Assembly (NCBI RefSeq): GCF_020882245.1
Contig: NW_026869996.1
Coordinates: 4,139,592 to 4,203,591, forward strand
Source: Rhopalosiphum padi
Lineage: Eukaryota > Arthropoda > Insecta > Hemiptera > Aphididae
Length of the DNA stretch: 64,000 nucleotides
Direction: 5' to 3'
Within the stretch, counting starts at the first letter, position 1. The number at the start of each line of letters is the position of its first letter. Positions 11,133 through 26,110 of the stretch are shown one piece after another. The notes under the pieces were generated by a model. That model was not told the DNA's origin. It made no database searches and worked only from the letters and a program-made list of their open reading frames with translations. The position numbers and the translations under genes are program-made.

Positions 11133-14100
11133 CCCATAAAAACCAATTTAAATCCATCAAATAAATTAAATTTAACATTTTTCCTTAACAAACCCCCATA
11201 ATAAATTATTAAAAACCATAAATTTCCTTAAAATTTATTCAAAAAACCATTAATTCATCAAAAAACCCCATAAAAACCAATTTAAATCCATCAAATAAAT
11301 TAAATTTAACATTTTTCCATAGTAACCCCAATTATAAATTATTAAAAACTAGAAGTTTCCTTAAAATTTATAAAAAAAACCATTAATTCTTAAAAAAACC
11401 CCATAAAAACCAATTTAAATCCATCAAATAAATTAAATTTAACATTTTTCCTTAACAAAACCCCATAATAAATTATTAAAAACCATTAATTTCCTTAAAA
11501 TTTATTAAAAATACCATTAATTCATCAAAAAACCCCATAGAAACCAATTTAAATCCAACAAATAAATTAAATTTAACATTTTTCTATACTAACCCCCATA
11601 ATAAATTATTAAAAACCATAAATTTCCTTAAAATTTATTCAAAAAACCCCATAATAACCGATTTAAATCCATCAAATAAATTAAATTTAACATTTTTCCA
11701 TACTAACCCCCATTATAAATATTAAAAACTAGAAGTTTCCTTAAAATTTAATAAAAATCCTTAAAAACAACAATAATTCCTTAACAATCCCCCATAATAA
11801 CCGATTAAAATCCATCAAATAAATTAAATTTAACATTTTTCCTTAACAAACCACCATAATAAATTATTAAAAACCAGAAATTTCCTTAAAATGTATTAAA
11901 AAAACCATTAATTCATCAAAAAACCCCATAATAACCGATTTAAATCCATCAAATAAATTAAATTTAACATTTTTCTATACTAACCCCCATAATAAATTAT
12001 TAAAAACCAGAAATTTCCTTAAAATTTATAAAAAAAAACCATTATTTCATCAAAAAACCCCATAAAAACCAATTTAAATCCATCAAATAAATTAAATTTA
12101 ACATTTTTCCTTAACAAAACCCCATAATAAATTATTAAAAACCATTAATTTCCTTAAAATTTATAAAAAAAACCATTAATTCTTAAAAAAACCCCATAAA
12201 AACCAATTTAAATCCATCAAATAAATTAAATTTAACATTTTTCCTTAACAAACCCCCATAATAAATTATTAAAAACCATAAATTTCCTTAAAATTTATTC
12301 AAAAAACCATTAATTCATCAAAAAACCCCATAAAAACCAATTTAAATCCATCAAATAAATTAAATTTAACATTTTTCCATAGTAAACCCCAATTATAAAT
12401 TATTAAAAACTAGAAGTTTCCTTAAAATTTATAAAAAAAACCATTATTCTTAAAAAAACCCCATAAAAACCAATTTAAATCCATCAAATAAATTAAATTT
12501 AACATTTTTCCTTAACAAAACCCCATAATAAATTATTAAAAACCATTAATTTCCTTAAAATTTATTAAAAATACCATTAATTCATCAAAAAACCCCATAG
12601 AAACCAATTTAAATCCAACAAATAAATTAAATTTAACATTTTTCTATACTAACCCCCATAATAAATTATTAAAAACCATAACCTTCCTTAAAAATTTATT
12701 CAAAAAACCATTAATTCATCAAAAAACCCCATAATAACCGATTTAAATCCATCAAATAAATTAAATTTAACATTTTTCCATACTAACCCCCATTATAAAT
12801 TATTAAAAACTAGAAGTTTCCTTAAAATTTAATAAAAATCCTTAAAAACAACAATAATTCCTTAACAATCCCCCATAATAACCGATTAAAATCCATCAAA
12901 TAAATTAAATTTAACATTTTTCCATAGTAACCCCAATTATAAATTATTAAAAACTAGAAGTTTCCTTAAAATTTATAAAAAAAACCATTAATTCTTAAAA
13001 AAACCCCATAAAAAACCAATTTAAATCCATCAAATAAATTAAATTTAACATTTTTCCTTAACAAAACCCCATAATAAATTATTAAAAACCATTAATTTCC
13101 TTAAAATTTATTAAAAATACCATTAATTCATCAAAAAAACCCCATAGAAAACCAATTTAAATCCAACAAATAAATTAAATTTAACATTTTTCTATACTAA
13201 CCCCCATAATAAATTATTAAAAACCATAAATTTCCTTAAAATTTATTCAAAAAACCCCATAATAACCGATTTAAATCCATCAAATAAATTAAATTTAACA
13301 TTTTTCCATACTAACCCCCATTATAAATTATTAAAAACTAGAAGTTTCCTTAAATTTAATAAAAATCCTTAAAAACAACAATAATTCCTTAACAATCCCC
13401 ATAATAACCGATTAAAATCCATCAAATAAATTAAATTTAACATTTTTCCTTAACAAACCCCCATAATAAATTATTAAAAACCAGAAATTTCCTTAAAATG
13501 TATTAAAAAAACCATTAATTCATCAAAAAACCCCATAATAACCGATTTAAATCCATCAAATAAATTAAATTTAACATTTTTCTATACTAACCCCCATAAT
13601 AAATTATTAAAAACCAGAAATTTCCTTAAAATTTATAAAAAAAACCATTATTTCATCAAAAAAACCCCATAAAAACCAATTTAAATCCATCAAATAAATT
13701 AAATTTAACATTTTTCCTTAACAAAACCCCATAATAAATTATTAAAAACCATTAATTTCCTTAAAATTTATAAAAAAAACCATTAATTCTTAAAAAAACC
13801 CCATAAAAACCAATTTAAATCCATCAAATAAATTAAATTTAACATTTTTCCTTAACAAACCCCCATAATAAATTATTAAAAACCATAAATTTCCTTAAAA
13901 TTTATTCAAAAAACCATTAATTCATCAAAAAACCCCATAAAAACCAATTTAAATCCATCAAATAAATTAAATTTAACATTTTTCCATAGTAACCCCAATT
14001 ATAAATTATTAAAAACTAGAAGTTTCCTTAAAATTTATAAAAAAAAACCATTAATTCTTAAAAAAACCCCATAAAAACCAATTTAAATCCATCAAATAAA

Positions 14101-15180
14101 TTAAATTTAACATTTTTCCTTAACAAAACCCCATAATAAATTATTAAAAACCATTAATTTCCTTAAAATTTATTAAAAATACCATTAATTCATCAAAAAC
14201 CCCATAGAAACCAATTTAAATCCAACAAATAAATTAAATTTAACATTTTTCTATACTAACCCCCATAATAAATTAATTAAAAACCATAAATTTCCTTAAA
14301 ATTTATTCAAAAAACCATTAATTCATCAAAAAACCCCATAATAACCGATTTAAATCCATCAAATAAATTAAATTTAACATTTTTCCATACTAACCCCCAT
14401 TATAAATTATTAAAAACTAGAAGTTTCCTTAAAATTTAATAAAAATCCTTAAAAATAACAATAATTCCTTAACAATCCCCCATAATAACCGATTTAAATC
14501 CATCAAATAAATTAAATTTAACATTTTTCTATACTAACCCCCATAATAAATTATTAAAAACCAGAAATTTCCTTAAAATTTATAAAAAAAACCATTATTT
14601 CATCAAAAAACCCCATAAAAACCAATTTAAATCCATCAAATAAATTAAATTTAACATTTTTCCTTAACAAAACCCCATAATAAATTATTAAAAACCATTA
14701 ATTTCCTTAAAATTTATAAAAAAAACCATTAATTCTTAAAAAAACCCCATAAAAAACCAATTTAAATCCATCAAATAAATTAAATTTAACATTTTTCCTT
14801 AACAAACCCCCATAATAAATTATTAAAAACCATAAATTTCCTTAAAATTTATTCAAAAAACCATTAATTCATCAAAAAACCCCATAAAAACCAATTTAAA
14901 TCCATCAAATAAATTAAATTTAACATTTTTCCATAGTAACCCCAATTATAAATTATTAAAAACTAGAAGTTTCCTTAAAATTTATAAAAAAAACCATTAA
15001 TTCTTAAAAAAAACCCCATAAAAACCAATTTAAATCCATCAAATAAATTAAATTTAACATTTTTCCTTAACAAAACCCCATAATAAATTATTAAAAACCA
15101 TTAATTTCCTTAAAATTTATTAAAAATACCATTAATTCATCAAAAAACCCCATAGAAACCAATTTAAATCCAACAAATAA

Positions 15181-15294
15181 ATTAAATTTAACATTTTTCT
15201 ATACTAACCCCCATAATAAATTATTAAAAACCATAAATTTCCTTAAAATTTATTCAAAAAACCCCATAATAACCGATTTAAATCCATCAAATAA
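15181..15294 (-). repeat. Representative short monomer (114 bp)
   Basis: Successive anchors at 15181, 15295, 15439 and 15573 are 114, 144 and 134 bp apart, showing all three length classes side by side. The 114-bp form lacks the box that normally reads CCATTAATTCATC on this strand: TTATTCAAAAAA is joined directly to CCCCATAATAACCG. Other copies lie near 7481, 11641, 13250, 16862, 22137, 28050, 30060 and 34120. I saw none in the left or right block. Confidence 0.85.
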
Positions 15295-18200
15295 ATTAAA
15301 TTTAACATTTTTCCATACTAACCCCCATTATAAATTATTAAAAACTAGAAGTTTCCTTAAAATTTAATAAAAATCCTTAAAAACAACAATAATTCCTTAA
15401 CAATCCCCCATAATAACCGATTAAAATCCATCAAATAAATTAAATTTAACATTTTTCCTTAACAAACCACCATAATAAATTATTAAAAACCAGAAATTTC
15501 CTTAAAATGTATTAAAAAAACCATTAATTCATCAAAAAACCCCATAATAACCGATTTAAATCCATCAAATAAATTAAATTTAACATTTTTCTATACTAAC
15601 CCCCATAATAAATTATTAAAAACCAGAAATTTCCTTAAAATTTATAAAAAAAACCATTATTTCATCAAAAAACCCCATAAAAAACCAATTTAAATCCATC
15701 AAATAAATTAAATTTAACATTTTTCCTTAACAAAACCCCATAATAAATTATTAAAAACCATTAATTTCCTTAAAATTTATAAAAAAAACCATTAATTCTT
15801 AAAAAAACCCCATAAAAACCAATTTAAATCCATCAAATAAATTAAATTTAACATTTTTCCTTAACAAACCCCCATAATAAATTATTAAAAACCATAAATT
15901 TCCTTAAAATTTATTCAAAAAACCATTAATTCATCAAAAAACCCCATAAAAACCAATTTAAATCCATCAAATAAATTAATTTAACATTTTTCCATAGTAA
16001 CCCCAATTATAAATTATTAAAAACTAGAAGTTTCCTTAAAATTTATAAAAAAAAACCATTAATTCTTAAAAAAACCCCATAAAAACCAATTTAAATCCAT
16101 CAAATAAATTAAATTTAACATTTTTCCTTAACAAAACCCCATAATAAATTATTAAAAACCATTAATTTCCTTAAAATTTATTAAAAATACCATTAATTCA
16201 TCAAAAAACCCCATAGAAACCAATTTAAATCCAACAAATAAATTAAATTTAACATTTTTCTATACTAACCCCCATAATAAATTATTAAAAACCATAACCT
16301 TCCTTAAAATTTATTCAAAAAACCATTAATTCATCAAAAAACCCCATAATAACCGATTTAAATCCATCAAATAAATTAAATTTAACATTTTTCCATACTA
16401 ACCCCCATTATAAATTATTAAAAACTAGAAGTTTCCTTAAAATTTAATAAAAATCCTTAAAAACAACAATAATTCCTTAACAATCCCCCATAATAACCGA
16501 TTAAAATCCATCAAATAAATTAAATTTAACATTTTTCCATAGTAACCCCAATTATAAATTATTAAAAACTAGAAGTTTTCCTTAAAATTTATAAAAAAAA
16601 ACCATTAATTCTTAAAAAAACCCCATAAAAACCAATTTAAATCCATCAAATAAATTAAATTTAACATTTTTCCTTAACAAAACCCCATAATAAATTATTA
16701 AAAACCATTAATTTCCTTAAAATTTATTAAAAATACCATTAATTCATCAAAAAACCCCATAGAAACCAATTTAAATCCAACAAATAAATTAAATTTAACA
16801 TTTTTCTATACTAACCCCCATAATAAATTATTAAAAAACCATAAATTTCCTTAAAATTTATTCAAAAAAACCCCATAATAACCGATTTAAATCCATCAAA
16901 TAAATTAAATTTAACATTTTTCCATACTAACCCCCATTATAAATTATTAAAAACTAGAAGTTTCCTTAAAATTTAATAAAAATCCTTAAAAACAACAATA
17001 ATTCCTTAACAATCCCCCATAATAACCGATTAAAATCCATCAAATAAATTAAATTTAACATTTTTTCCTTAACAAACCCCCATAATAAATTATTAAAAAC
17101 CAGAAATTTCCTTAAAATGTATTAAAAAAACCATTAATTCATCAAAAAACCCCATAATAACCGATTTAAATCCATCAAATAAATTAAATTTAACATTTTT
17201 CTATACTAACCCCCATAATAAATTATTAAAAACCAGAAATTTCCTTAAAATTTATAAAAAAAACCATTATTTCATCAAAAAACCCCATAAAAACCAATTT
17301 AAATCCATCAAATAAATTAAATTTAACATTTTTCCTTAACAAAACCCCATAATAAATTATTAAAAACCATTAATTTCCTTAAAATTTATAAAAAAAACCA
17401 TTAATTCTTAAAAAAAACCCCATAAAAACCAATTTAAATCCATCAAATAAATTAAATTTAACATTTTTCCTTAACAAACCCCCATAATAAATTATTAAAA
17501 ACCATAAATTTCCTTAAAATTTATTCAAAAAAACCATTAATTCATCAAAAAACCCCATAAAAACCAATTTAAATCCATCAAATAAATTAAATTTAACATT
17601 TTTCCATAGTAACCCCAATTATAAATTATTAAAAACTAGAAGTTTCCTTAAAATTTATAAAAAAAACCATTAATTCTTAAAAAAACCCCATAAAAACCAA
17701 TTTAAATCCATCAAATAAATTAAATTTAACATTTTTCCTTAACAAAACCCCATAATAAATTATTAAAAACCATTAATTTCCTTAAAATTTATTAAAAATA
17801 CCATTAATTCATCAAAAAACCCCATAGAAACCAATTTAAATCCAACAAATAAATTAAATTTAACATTTTTCTATACTAACCCCCATAATAAATTATTAAA
17901 AACCATAAATTTCCTTAAAATTTATTCAAAAAACCATTAATTCATCAAAAAAACCCCATAATAACCGATTTAAATCCATCAAATAAATTAAATTTAACAT
18001 TTTTCCATACTAACCCCCATTATAAATTATTAAAAACTAGAAGTTTCCTTAAAATTTAATAAAAATCCTTAAAAACAACAATAATTCCTTAACAATCCCC
18101 CATAATAACCGATTAAAATCCATCAAATAAATTAAATTTAACATTTTTCCATAGTAACCCCAATTATAAATTATTAAAAACTAGAAGTTTCCTTAAAATT

Positions 18201-18359
18201 TATAAAAAAAACCATTAATTCTTAAAAAAACCCCATAAAAACCAATTTAAATCCATCAAATAAATTAAATTTAACATTTTTCCTTAACAAAACCCCATAA
18301 TAAATTATTAAAAACCATTAATTTCCTTAAAATTTATTAAAAATACCATTAATTCATCA

Positions 18360-20450
18360 AAAAAACCCCATAAAAACCAATTTAAATCCATCAAATAAAT
18401 TAAATTTAACATTTTTCCATAGTAACCCCAATTATAAATTATTAAAAACTAGAAGTTTCCTTAAAATTTATAAAAAAAAACCATTAATTCTTAAAAAAAC
18501 CCCATAAAAACCAATTTAAATCCATCAAATAAATTAAATTTAACATTTTTCCTTAACAAAACCCCATAATAAATTATTAAAAACCATTAATTTCCTTAAA
18601 ATTTATTAAAAATACCATTAATTCATCAAAAAACCCCATAGAAACCAATTTAAATCCAACAAATAAATTAAATTTAACATTTTTCTATACTAAACCCCAT
18701 AATAAATTATTAAAAACCATAAATTTCCTTAAAATTTATTCAAAAAACCCCATAATAACCGATTTAAATCCATCAAATAAATTAAATTTAACATTTTTCC
18801 ATACTAACCCCCATTATAAATTATTAAAAACTAGAAGTTTCCTTAAAATTTAATAAAAATCCTTAAAAACAACAATAATTCCTTAACAATCCCCCATAAT
18901 AACCGATTAAAATCCATCAAATAAATTAAATTTAACATTTTTCCTTAACAAACCCCCATAATAAATTATTAAAAACCAGAAATTTCCTTAAAATGTATTA
19001 AAAAAAACCATTAATTCATCAAAAAACCCCATAATAACCGATTTAAATCCATCAAATAAATTAAATTTAACATTTTTCTATACTAACCCCCATAATAAAT
19101 TATTAAAAACCAGAAATTTCCTTAAAATTTATTAAAAAAAACCATTTTTTCATAAAAAAACCCCATAAAAACCAATTTAAATCCATCAAATAAATTAAAT
19201 TTAACATTTTTCCATACTAACCCCCATTATAAATTATTAAAAACTAGAAGTTTCCTTAAAATTTAATAAAAATCCTTAAAAATAACAATAATTCCTTAAC
19301 AATCCCCCATAATAACCGATTTAAATCCATCAAATAAATTAAATTTAACATTTTTCTATACTAACCCCCATAATAAATTATTAAAAACCAGAAATTTCCT
19401 AAAAATTTATAAAAAAAAACCATTATTTCATCAAAAAACCCCATAAAAACCAATTTAAATCCATCAAATAAATTAAATTTAACATTTTTCCTTAACAAAA
19501 CCCCATAATAAATTATTAAAAACCATTAATTTCCTTAAAATTTATAAAAAAAAACCATTAATTCTTAAAAAAAACCCCATAAAAACCAATTTAAATCCAT
19601 CAAATAAATTAAATTTAACATTTTTCCTTAACAAACCCCCATAATAAATTATTAAAAACCATAAATTTCCTTAAAATTTATTCAAAAAACCATTAATTCA
19701 TCAAAAAACCCCATAAAAACCAATTTAAATCCATCAAATAAATTAAATTTAACATTTTTCCTTAACAAACCCCCACAATAAATTATTAAAAACCATAAAT
19801 TTCCTTAAAATTTATTAAAAAAAACCTTTATTTCATCAAAAAAACCCCATAAAAACCAATTTAAATCCATCAAATAAATTAAATTTAACATTTTTCCATA
19901 GTAACCCCCAATTATAAATTATTAAAAACTAGAAGTTTCCTTAAAATTTATAAAAAAAAACCATTAATTCTTAAAAAAACCCCATAAAAACCAATTTAAA
20001 TCCATCAAATAAATTAAATTTAACATTTTTCCTTAACAAAACCCCATAATAAATTATTAAAAACCATTAATTTCCTTAAAATTTATTAAAAATACCATTA
20101 ATTCATCAAAAAACCCCATAGAAACCAATTTAAATCCAACAAATAAATTAAATTTAACATTTTTCTATACTAACCCCCATAATAAATTATTAAAAACCAT
20201 AAATTTCCTTAAAATTTATTCAAAAAACCATTAATTCATCAAAAAACCCCATAATAACCGATTTAAATCCATCAAATAAATTAAATTTAACATTTTTCCA
20301 TACTAACCCCCATTATAAATTATTAAAAACTAGAAGTTTCCTTAAAATTTAATAAAAATCCTTAAAAACAACAATAATTCCTTAACAATCCCCCATAATA
20401 ACCGATTAAAATCCATCAAATAAATTAAATTTAACATTTTTCCATAGTAA
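18360..20450 (-). repeat. Large repeat unit, copy A (recurs at 24.0 and 32.0 kb)
   Basis: The stretch recurs at about 24020-26110 with an offset near 5,660 bp. Supporting variants are TACTAAACCCCATAA (about 18690 and 24351), AAAATGTATT (18993 and 24654), the deletion form CCATTTTTTCATAAAAAAA (19142 and 24801) and CCCCCACAATAAATT (about 19771 and 25430). The latter two are seen again in the third copy near 32-33 kb. The edges are estimated. Confidence 0.78.
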
Positions 20451-23399
20451 CCCCAATTATAAATTATTAAAAACTAGAAGTTTCCTTAAAATTTAATAAA
20501 AATCCTTAAAAATAACAATAATTCCTTAACAATCCCCCATAATAACCGATTAAAACCCATCAAATAAATTAAATTTAACATTTTTCCTTAACAAACCCCC
20601 ATAATAAATTATTAAAAACCATAAATTTCCTTAAAATTTATTAAAAAAAACCCCCATAATAACCGATTTAAATCCATCAAATAAATTAAATTTAACATTT
20701 TTCCATACTAACCCCCATTATAAATTATTAAAAACTAGAAGTTTCCTTAAAATTTAATAAAAATCCTTAAAAACAACAATAATTCCTTAACAATCCCCCA
20801 TAATAACCGATTTAAATCCATCAAATAAATTAAATTTAACATTTTTCTATACTAACCCCCATAATAAATTATTAAAAACCAGAAATTTCCTTAAAATTTA
20901 TAAAAAAAAACCATTATTTCATCAAAATACCCCATAAAAACCAATTTAAATCCATCAAATAAATTAAATTTAACATTTTTCCATACTAACCCCCCATTAT
21001 AAATTATTAAAAACTAGAAGTTTCCTTAAAATTTAATAAAAATCCTTAAAAATAACAATAATTCCTTAACAATCCCACATAATAACCGATTTAAATCCAT
21101 CAAATAAATTAAATTTAACATTTTTCTATACTAACCCCCATAATAAATTATTAAAAACCAGAAATTTCCTTAAAATTTATTAAAAAAAACCATTTTTTCA
21201 TCAAAAAACCCCATAAAAACCAATTTAAATCCATCAAATAAATTAAATTTAACATTTTTCCATACTAACCCCCATTATAAATTATTAAAAACTAGAAGTT
21301 TCCTTAAAATTTAATAAAAATCCTTAAAAACAACAATAATTCCTTAACAATCCCCCATAATAACCGATTAAAATCCATCAAATAAATTAAATTTAACATT
21401 TTTCCATAGTAACCCCCATAATAAATTATTAAAAACCAGAAATTTCCTTAAAATTTATAAAAAAAAACCATTATTTCATCAAAAAACCCCATAAAAAACC
21501 AATTTAAATCCATCAAATAAATTAAATTTAACATTTTTCCTTAACAAAACCCCATAATAAATTATTAAAAACCATTAATTTCCTTAAAATTTATAAAAAA
21601 AACCATTAATTCTTAAAAAAAACCCCATAAAAACCAATTTAAATCCATCAAATAAATTAAATTTAACATTTTTCCTTAACAAACCCCCATAATAAATTAT
21701 TAAAAACCATAAATTTCCTTAAAATTTATTCAAAAAACCATTAATTCATCAAAAAACCCCATAAAAACCAATTTAAATCCATCAAATAAATTAAATTTAA
21801 CATTTTTCCATAGTAACCCCAATTATAAATTATTAAAAACTAGAAGTTTCCTTAAAATTTATAAAAAAAAACCATTAATTCTTAAAAAAACCCCATAAAA
21901 ACCAATTTAAATCCATCAAATAAATTAAATTTAACATTTTTCCTTAACAAAACCCCATAATAAATTATTAAAAACCATTAATTTCCTTAAAATTTATTAA
22001 AAATACCATTAATTCATCAAAAAACCCCATAGAAACCAATTTAAATCCAACAAATAAATTAAATTTAACATTTTTCTATACTAACCCCCATAATAAATTA
22101 TTAAAAACCATAAATTTCCTTAAAATTTATTCAAAAAACCCCATAATAACCGATTTAAATCCATCAAATAAATTAAATTTAACATTTTTCCATACTAACC
22201 CCCATTATAAATTATTAAAAACTAGAAGTTTCCTTAAAATTTAATAAAAATCCTTAAAAACAACAATAATTCCTTAACAATCCCCCATAATAACCGATTA
22301 AAATCCATCAAATAAATTAAATTTAACATTTTTCCTTAACAAACCCCCATAATAAATTATTAAAAACCAGAAATTTCCTTAAAATGTATTAAAAAAACCA
22401 TTAATTCATCAAAAAACCCCATAATAACCGATTTAAATCCATCAAATAAATTAAATTTAACATTTTTCTATACTAACCCCCATAATAAATTATTAAAAAC
22501 CAGAAATTTCCTTAAAATTTATAAAAAAAAACCATTATTTCATCAAAAAACCCCATAAAAACCAATTTAAATCCATCAAATAAATTAAATTTAACATTTT
22601 TCCTTAACAAAACCCCATAATAAATTATTAAAAACCATTAATTTCCTTAAAATTTATAAAAAAAAACCATTAATTCTTAAAAAAACCCCATAAAAACAAA
22701 TTTAAATCCATCAAATAAATTAAATTTAACATTTTTCCTTAACAAACCCCCATAATAAATTATTAAAAACCATAAATTTCCTTAAAATTTATTCAAAAAA
22801 ACCATTAATTCATCAAAAAACCCCATAAAAACCAATTTAAATCCATCAAATAAATTAAATTTAACATTTTTCCATAGTAACCCCAATTATAAATTATTAA
22901 AAACTAGAAGTTTCCTTAAAATTTATAAAAAAAAACCATTAATTCTTAAAAAAACCCCATAAAAACCAATTTAAATCCATCAAATAAATTAAATTTAACA
23001 TTTTTCCTTAACAAAACCCCATAATAAATTATTAAAAACCATTAATTTCCTTAAAATTTATTAAAAATACCATTAATTCATCAAAAAACCCCATAGAAAC
23101 CAATTTAAATCCAACAAATAAATTAAATTTAACATTTTTCTATACTAACCCCCATAATAAATTATTAAAAACCATAAATTTCCTTAAAATTTATTCAAAA
23201 AACCCCATAATAACCGATTTAAATCCATCAAATAAATTAAATTTAACATTTTTCCATACTAACCCCCATTATAAATTATTAAAAACTAGAAGTTTCCTTA
23301 AAATTTAATAAAAATCCTTAAAAACAACAATAATTCCTTAACAATCCCCCATAATAACCGATTAAAATCCATCAAATAAATTAAATTTAACATTTTTCC

Positions 23400-26110
23400 T
23401 TAACAAACCCCCATAATAAATTATTAAAAACCAGAAATTTCCTTAAAATGTATTAAAAAAACCATTAATTCATCAAAAAACCCCATAGATACCAATTTAA
23501 ATCCAACAAATAAATTAAATTTAACATTTTTCTATACTAACCCCCATAATAAATTATTAAAAACCATAAATTTCCTTAAAATTTATTCAAAAAACCATTA
23601 ATTCATCAAAAAAACCCCATAATAACCGATTTAAATCCATCAAATAAATTAAATTTAACATTTTTCCATACTAACCCCCATTATAAATTATTAAAAACTA
23701 GAAGTTTCCTTAAAATTTAATAAAAATCCTTAAAAACAACAATAATTCCTTAACAATCCCCCATAATAACCGATTAAAATCCATCAAATAAATTAAATTT
23801 AACATTTTTCCATAGTAACCCCAATTATAAATTATTAAAAACTAGAAGTTTCCTTAAAATTTATAAAAAAAACCATTAATTCTTAAAAAAACCCCATAAA
23901 AACCAATTTAAATCCATCAAATAAATTAAATTTAACATTTTTCCTTAACAAAACCCCATAATAAATTATTAAAAACCATTAATTTCCTTAAAATTTATTA
24001 AAAATACCATTAATTCATCAAAAAACCCCATAAAAACCAATTTAAATCTATCAAATAAATTAAATTTAACATTTTTCCATAGTAACCCCCAATTATAAAT
24101 TATTAAAAACTAGAAGTTTCCTTAAAATTTATAAAAAAAAACCATTAATTCTTAAAAAAACCCCATAAAAACCAATTTAAATCCATCAAATAAATTAAAT
24201 TTAACATTTTTCCTTAACAAAACCCCATAATAAATTATTAAAAACCATTAATTTCCTTAAAATTTATTAAAAATACCATTAATTCATCAAAAAACCCCAT
24301 AGAAACCAATTTAAATCCAACAAATAAATTAAATTTAACATTTTTCTATACTAAACCCCATAATAAATTATTAAAAACCATAAATTTCCTTAAAATTTAT
24401 TCAAAAAACCCCATAATAACCGATTTAAATCCATCAAATAAATTAAATTTAACATTTTTCCATACTAACCCCCATTATAAATTATTAAAAACTAGAAGTT
24501 TCCTTAAAATTTAATAAAAATCCTTAAAAACAACAATAATTCCTTAACAATCCCCCATAATAACCGATTAAAATCCATCAAATAAATTAAATTTAACATT
24601 TTTCCTTAACAAACCCCCATAATAAATTATTAAAAACCAGAAATTTCCTTAAAATGTATTAAAAAAACCATTAATTCATCAAAAAACCCCATAATAACCG
24701 ATTTAAATCCATCAAATAAATTAAATTTAACATTTTTCTATACTAACCCCCATAATAAATTATTAAAAACCAGAAATTTCCTTAAAATTTATTAAAAAAA
24801 CCATTTTTTCATAAAAAAAACCCCATAAAAACCAATTTAAATCCATCAAATAAATTAAATTTAACATTTTTCCATACTAACCCCCATTATAAATTATTAA
24901 AAACTAGAAGTTTCCTTAAAATTTAATAAAAATCCTTAAAAATAACAATAATTCCTTAACAATCCCCCATAATAACCGATTTAAATCCATCAAATAAATT
25001 AAATTTAACATTTTTCTATACTAACCCCCATAATAAATTATTAAAAACCAGAAATTTCCTTAAAATTTATAAAAAAAAACCATTATTTCATCAAAAAACC
25101 CCATAAAAACCAATTTAAATCCATCAAATAAATTAAATTTAACATTTTTCCTTAACAAAACCCCATAATAAATTATTAAAAACCATTAATTTCCTTAAAA
25201 TTTATAAAAAAAAACCATTAATTCTTAAAAAAACCCCATAAAAACCAATTTAAATCCATCAAATAAATTAAATTTAACATTTTTCCTTAACAAACCCCCA
25301 TAATAAATTATTAAAAACCATAAATTTCCTTAAAATTTATTCAAAAAACCATTAATTCATCAAAAAAACCCCATAAAAACCAATTTAAATCCATCAAATA
25401 AATTAAATTTAACATTTTTCCTTAACAAACCCCCACAATAAATTATTAAAAACCATAAATTTCCTTAAAATTTATTAAAAAAACCTTTATTTCATCAAAA
25501 AACCCCATAAAAACCAATTTAAATCCATCAAATAAATTAAATTTAACATTTTTCCATAGTAACCCCAATTATAAATTATTAAAAACTAGAAGTTTCCTTA
25601 AAATTTATAAAAAAAAACCATTAATTCTTAAAAAAACCCCATAAAAACCAATTTAAATCCATCAAATAAATTAAATTTAACATTTTTCCTTAACAAAACC
25701 CCATAATAAATTATTAAAAACCATAAATTTCCTTAAAATTTATTAAAAATACCATTAATTCATCAAAAAACCCCATAGAAACCAATTTAAATCCAACAAA
25801 TAAATTAAATTTAACATTTTTCTATACTAACCCCCATAATAAATTATTAAAAACCATAAATTTCCTTAAAATTTATTCAAAAAACCATTAATTCATCAAA
25901 AAACCCCATAATAACCGATTTAAATCCATCAAATAAATTAAATTTAACATTTTTCCATACTAACCCCCATTATAAATTATTAAAAACTAGAAGTTTCCTT
26001 AAAATTTAATAAAAATCCTTAAAAACAACAATAATTCCTTAACAATCCCCCATAATAACCGATTAAAATCCATCAAATAAATTAAATTTAACATTTTTCC
26101 ATAGTAACCC
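23400..26110 (-). repeat. Large repeat unit, copy B
   Basis: This stretch is related to 18360-20450 and to 31330-33800. The offset to the third copy is about 7,931-7,935 at its start (AAAATGTATT at 23448 and 31379; AAATCTATC at about 24044 and 31979) and about 7,690 from 24.8 kb onward (CCATTTTTTCATAAAA; CCCCCACAATAA; the CATAAATTTCC / TTAAAAATACC combination at about 25721 and 33411). The step of about 245 bp means the third copy has lost about two monomers near 32.1 kb. Confidence 0.78.

Larger units (their letters stand above)
10300..18055 (-). repeat. Higher-order repeat domain, about 3.6-kb period
   Basis: Two successive copies of a unit of about 27 monomers lie here, offset 3,616 bp over most of the length. 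Matching private variants are ACAAACCACCATAAT (11851 and 15467), CATAACCTTCCTTAAA (accttcc at 12681 and 16297) and AAAATGTATT (11891 and 15507; 13498 and 17117). Upstream of about 11.06 kb the offset rises to about 3,682, explained by an extra half monomer in the first copy (10995-11132). The match ends near 14440/18055, where the downstream copy switches to ACAACAA and GATTAAAATCC variants. Confidence 0.82.
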
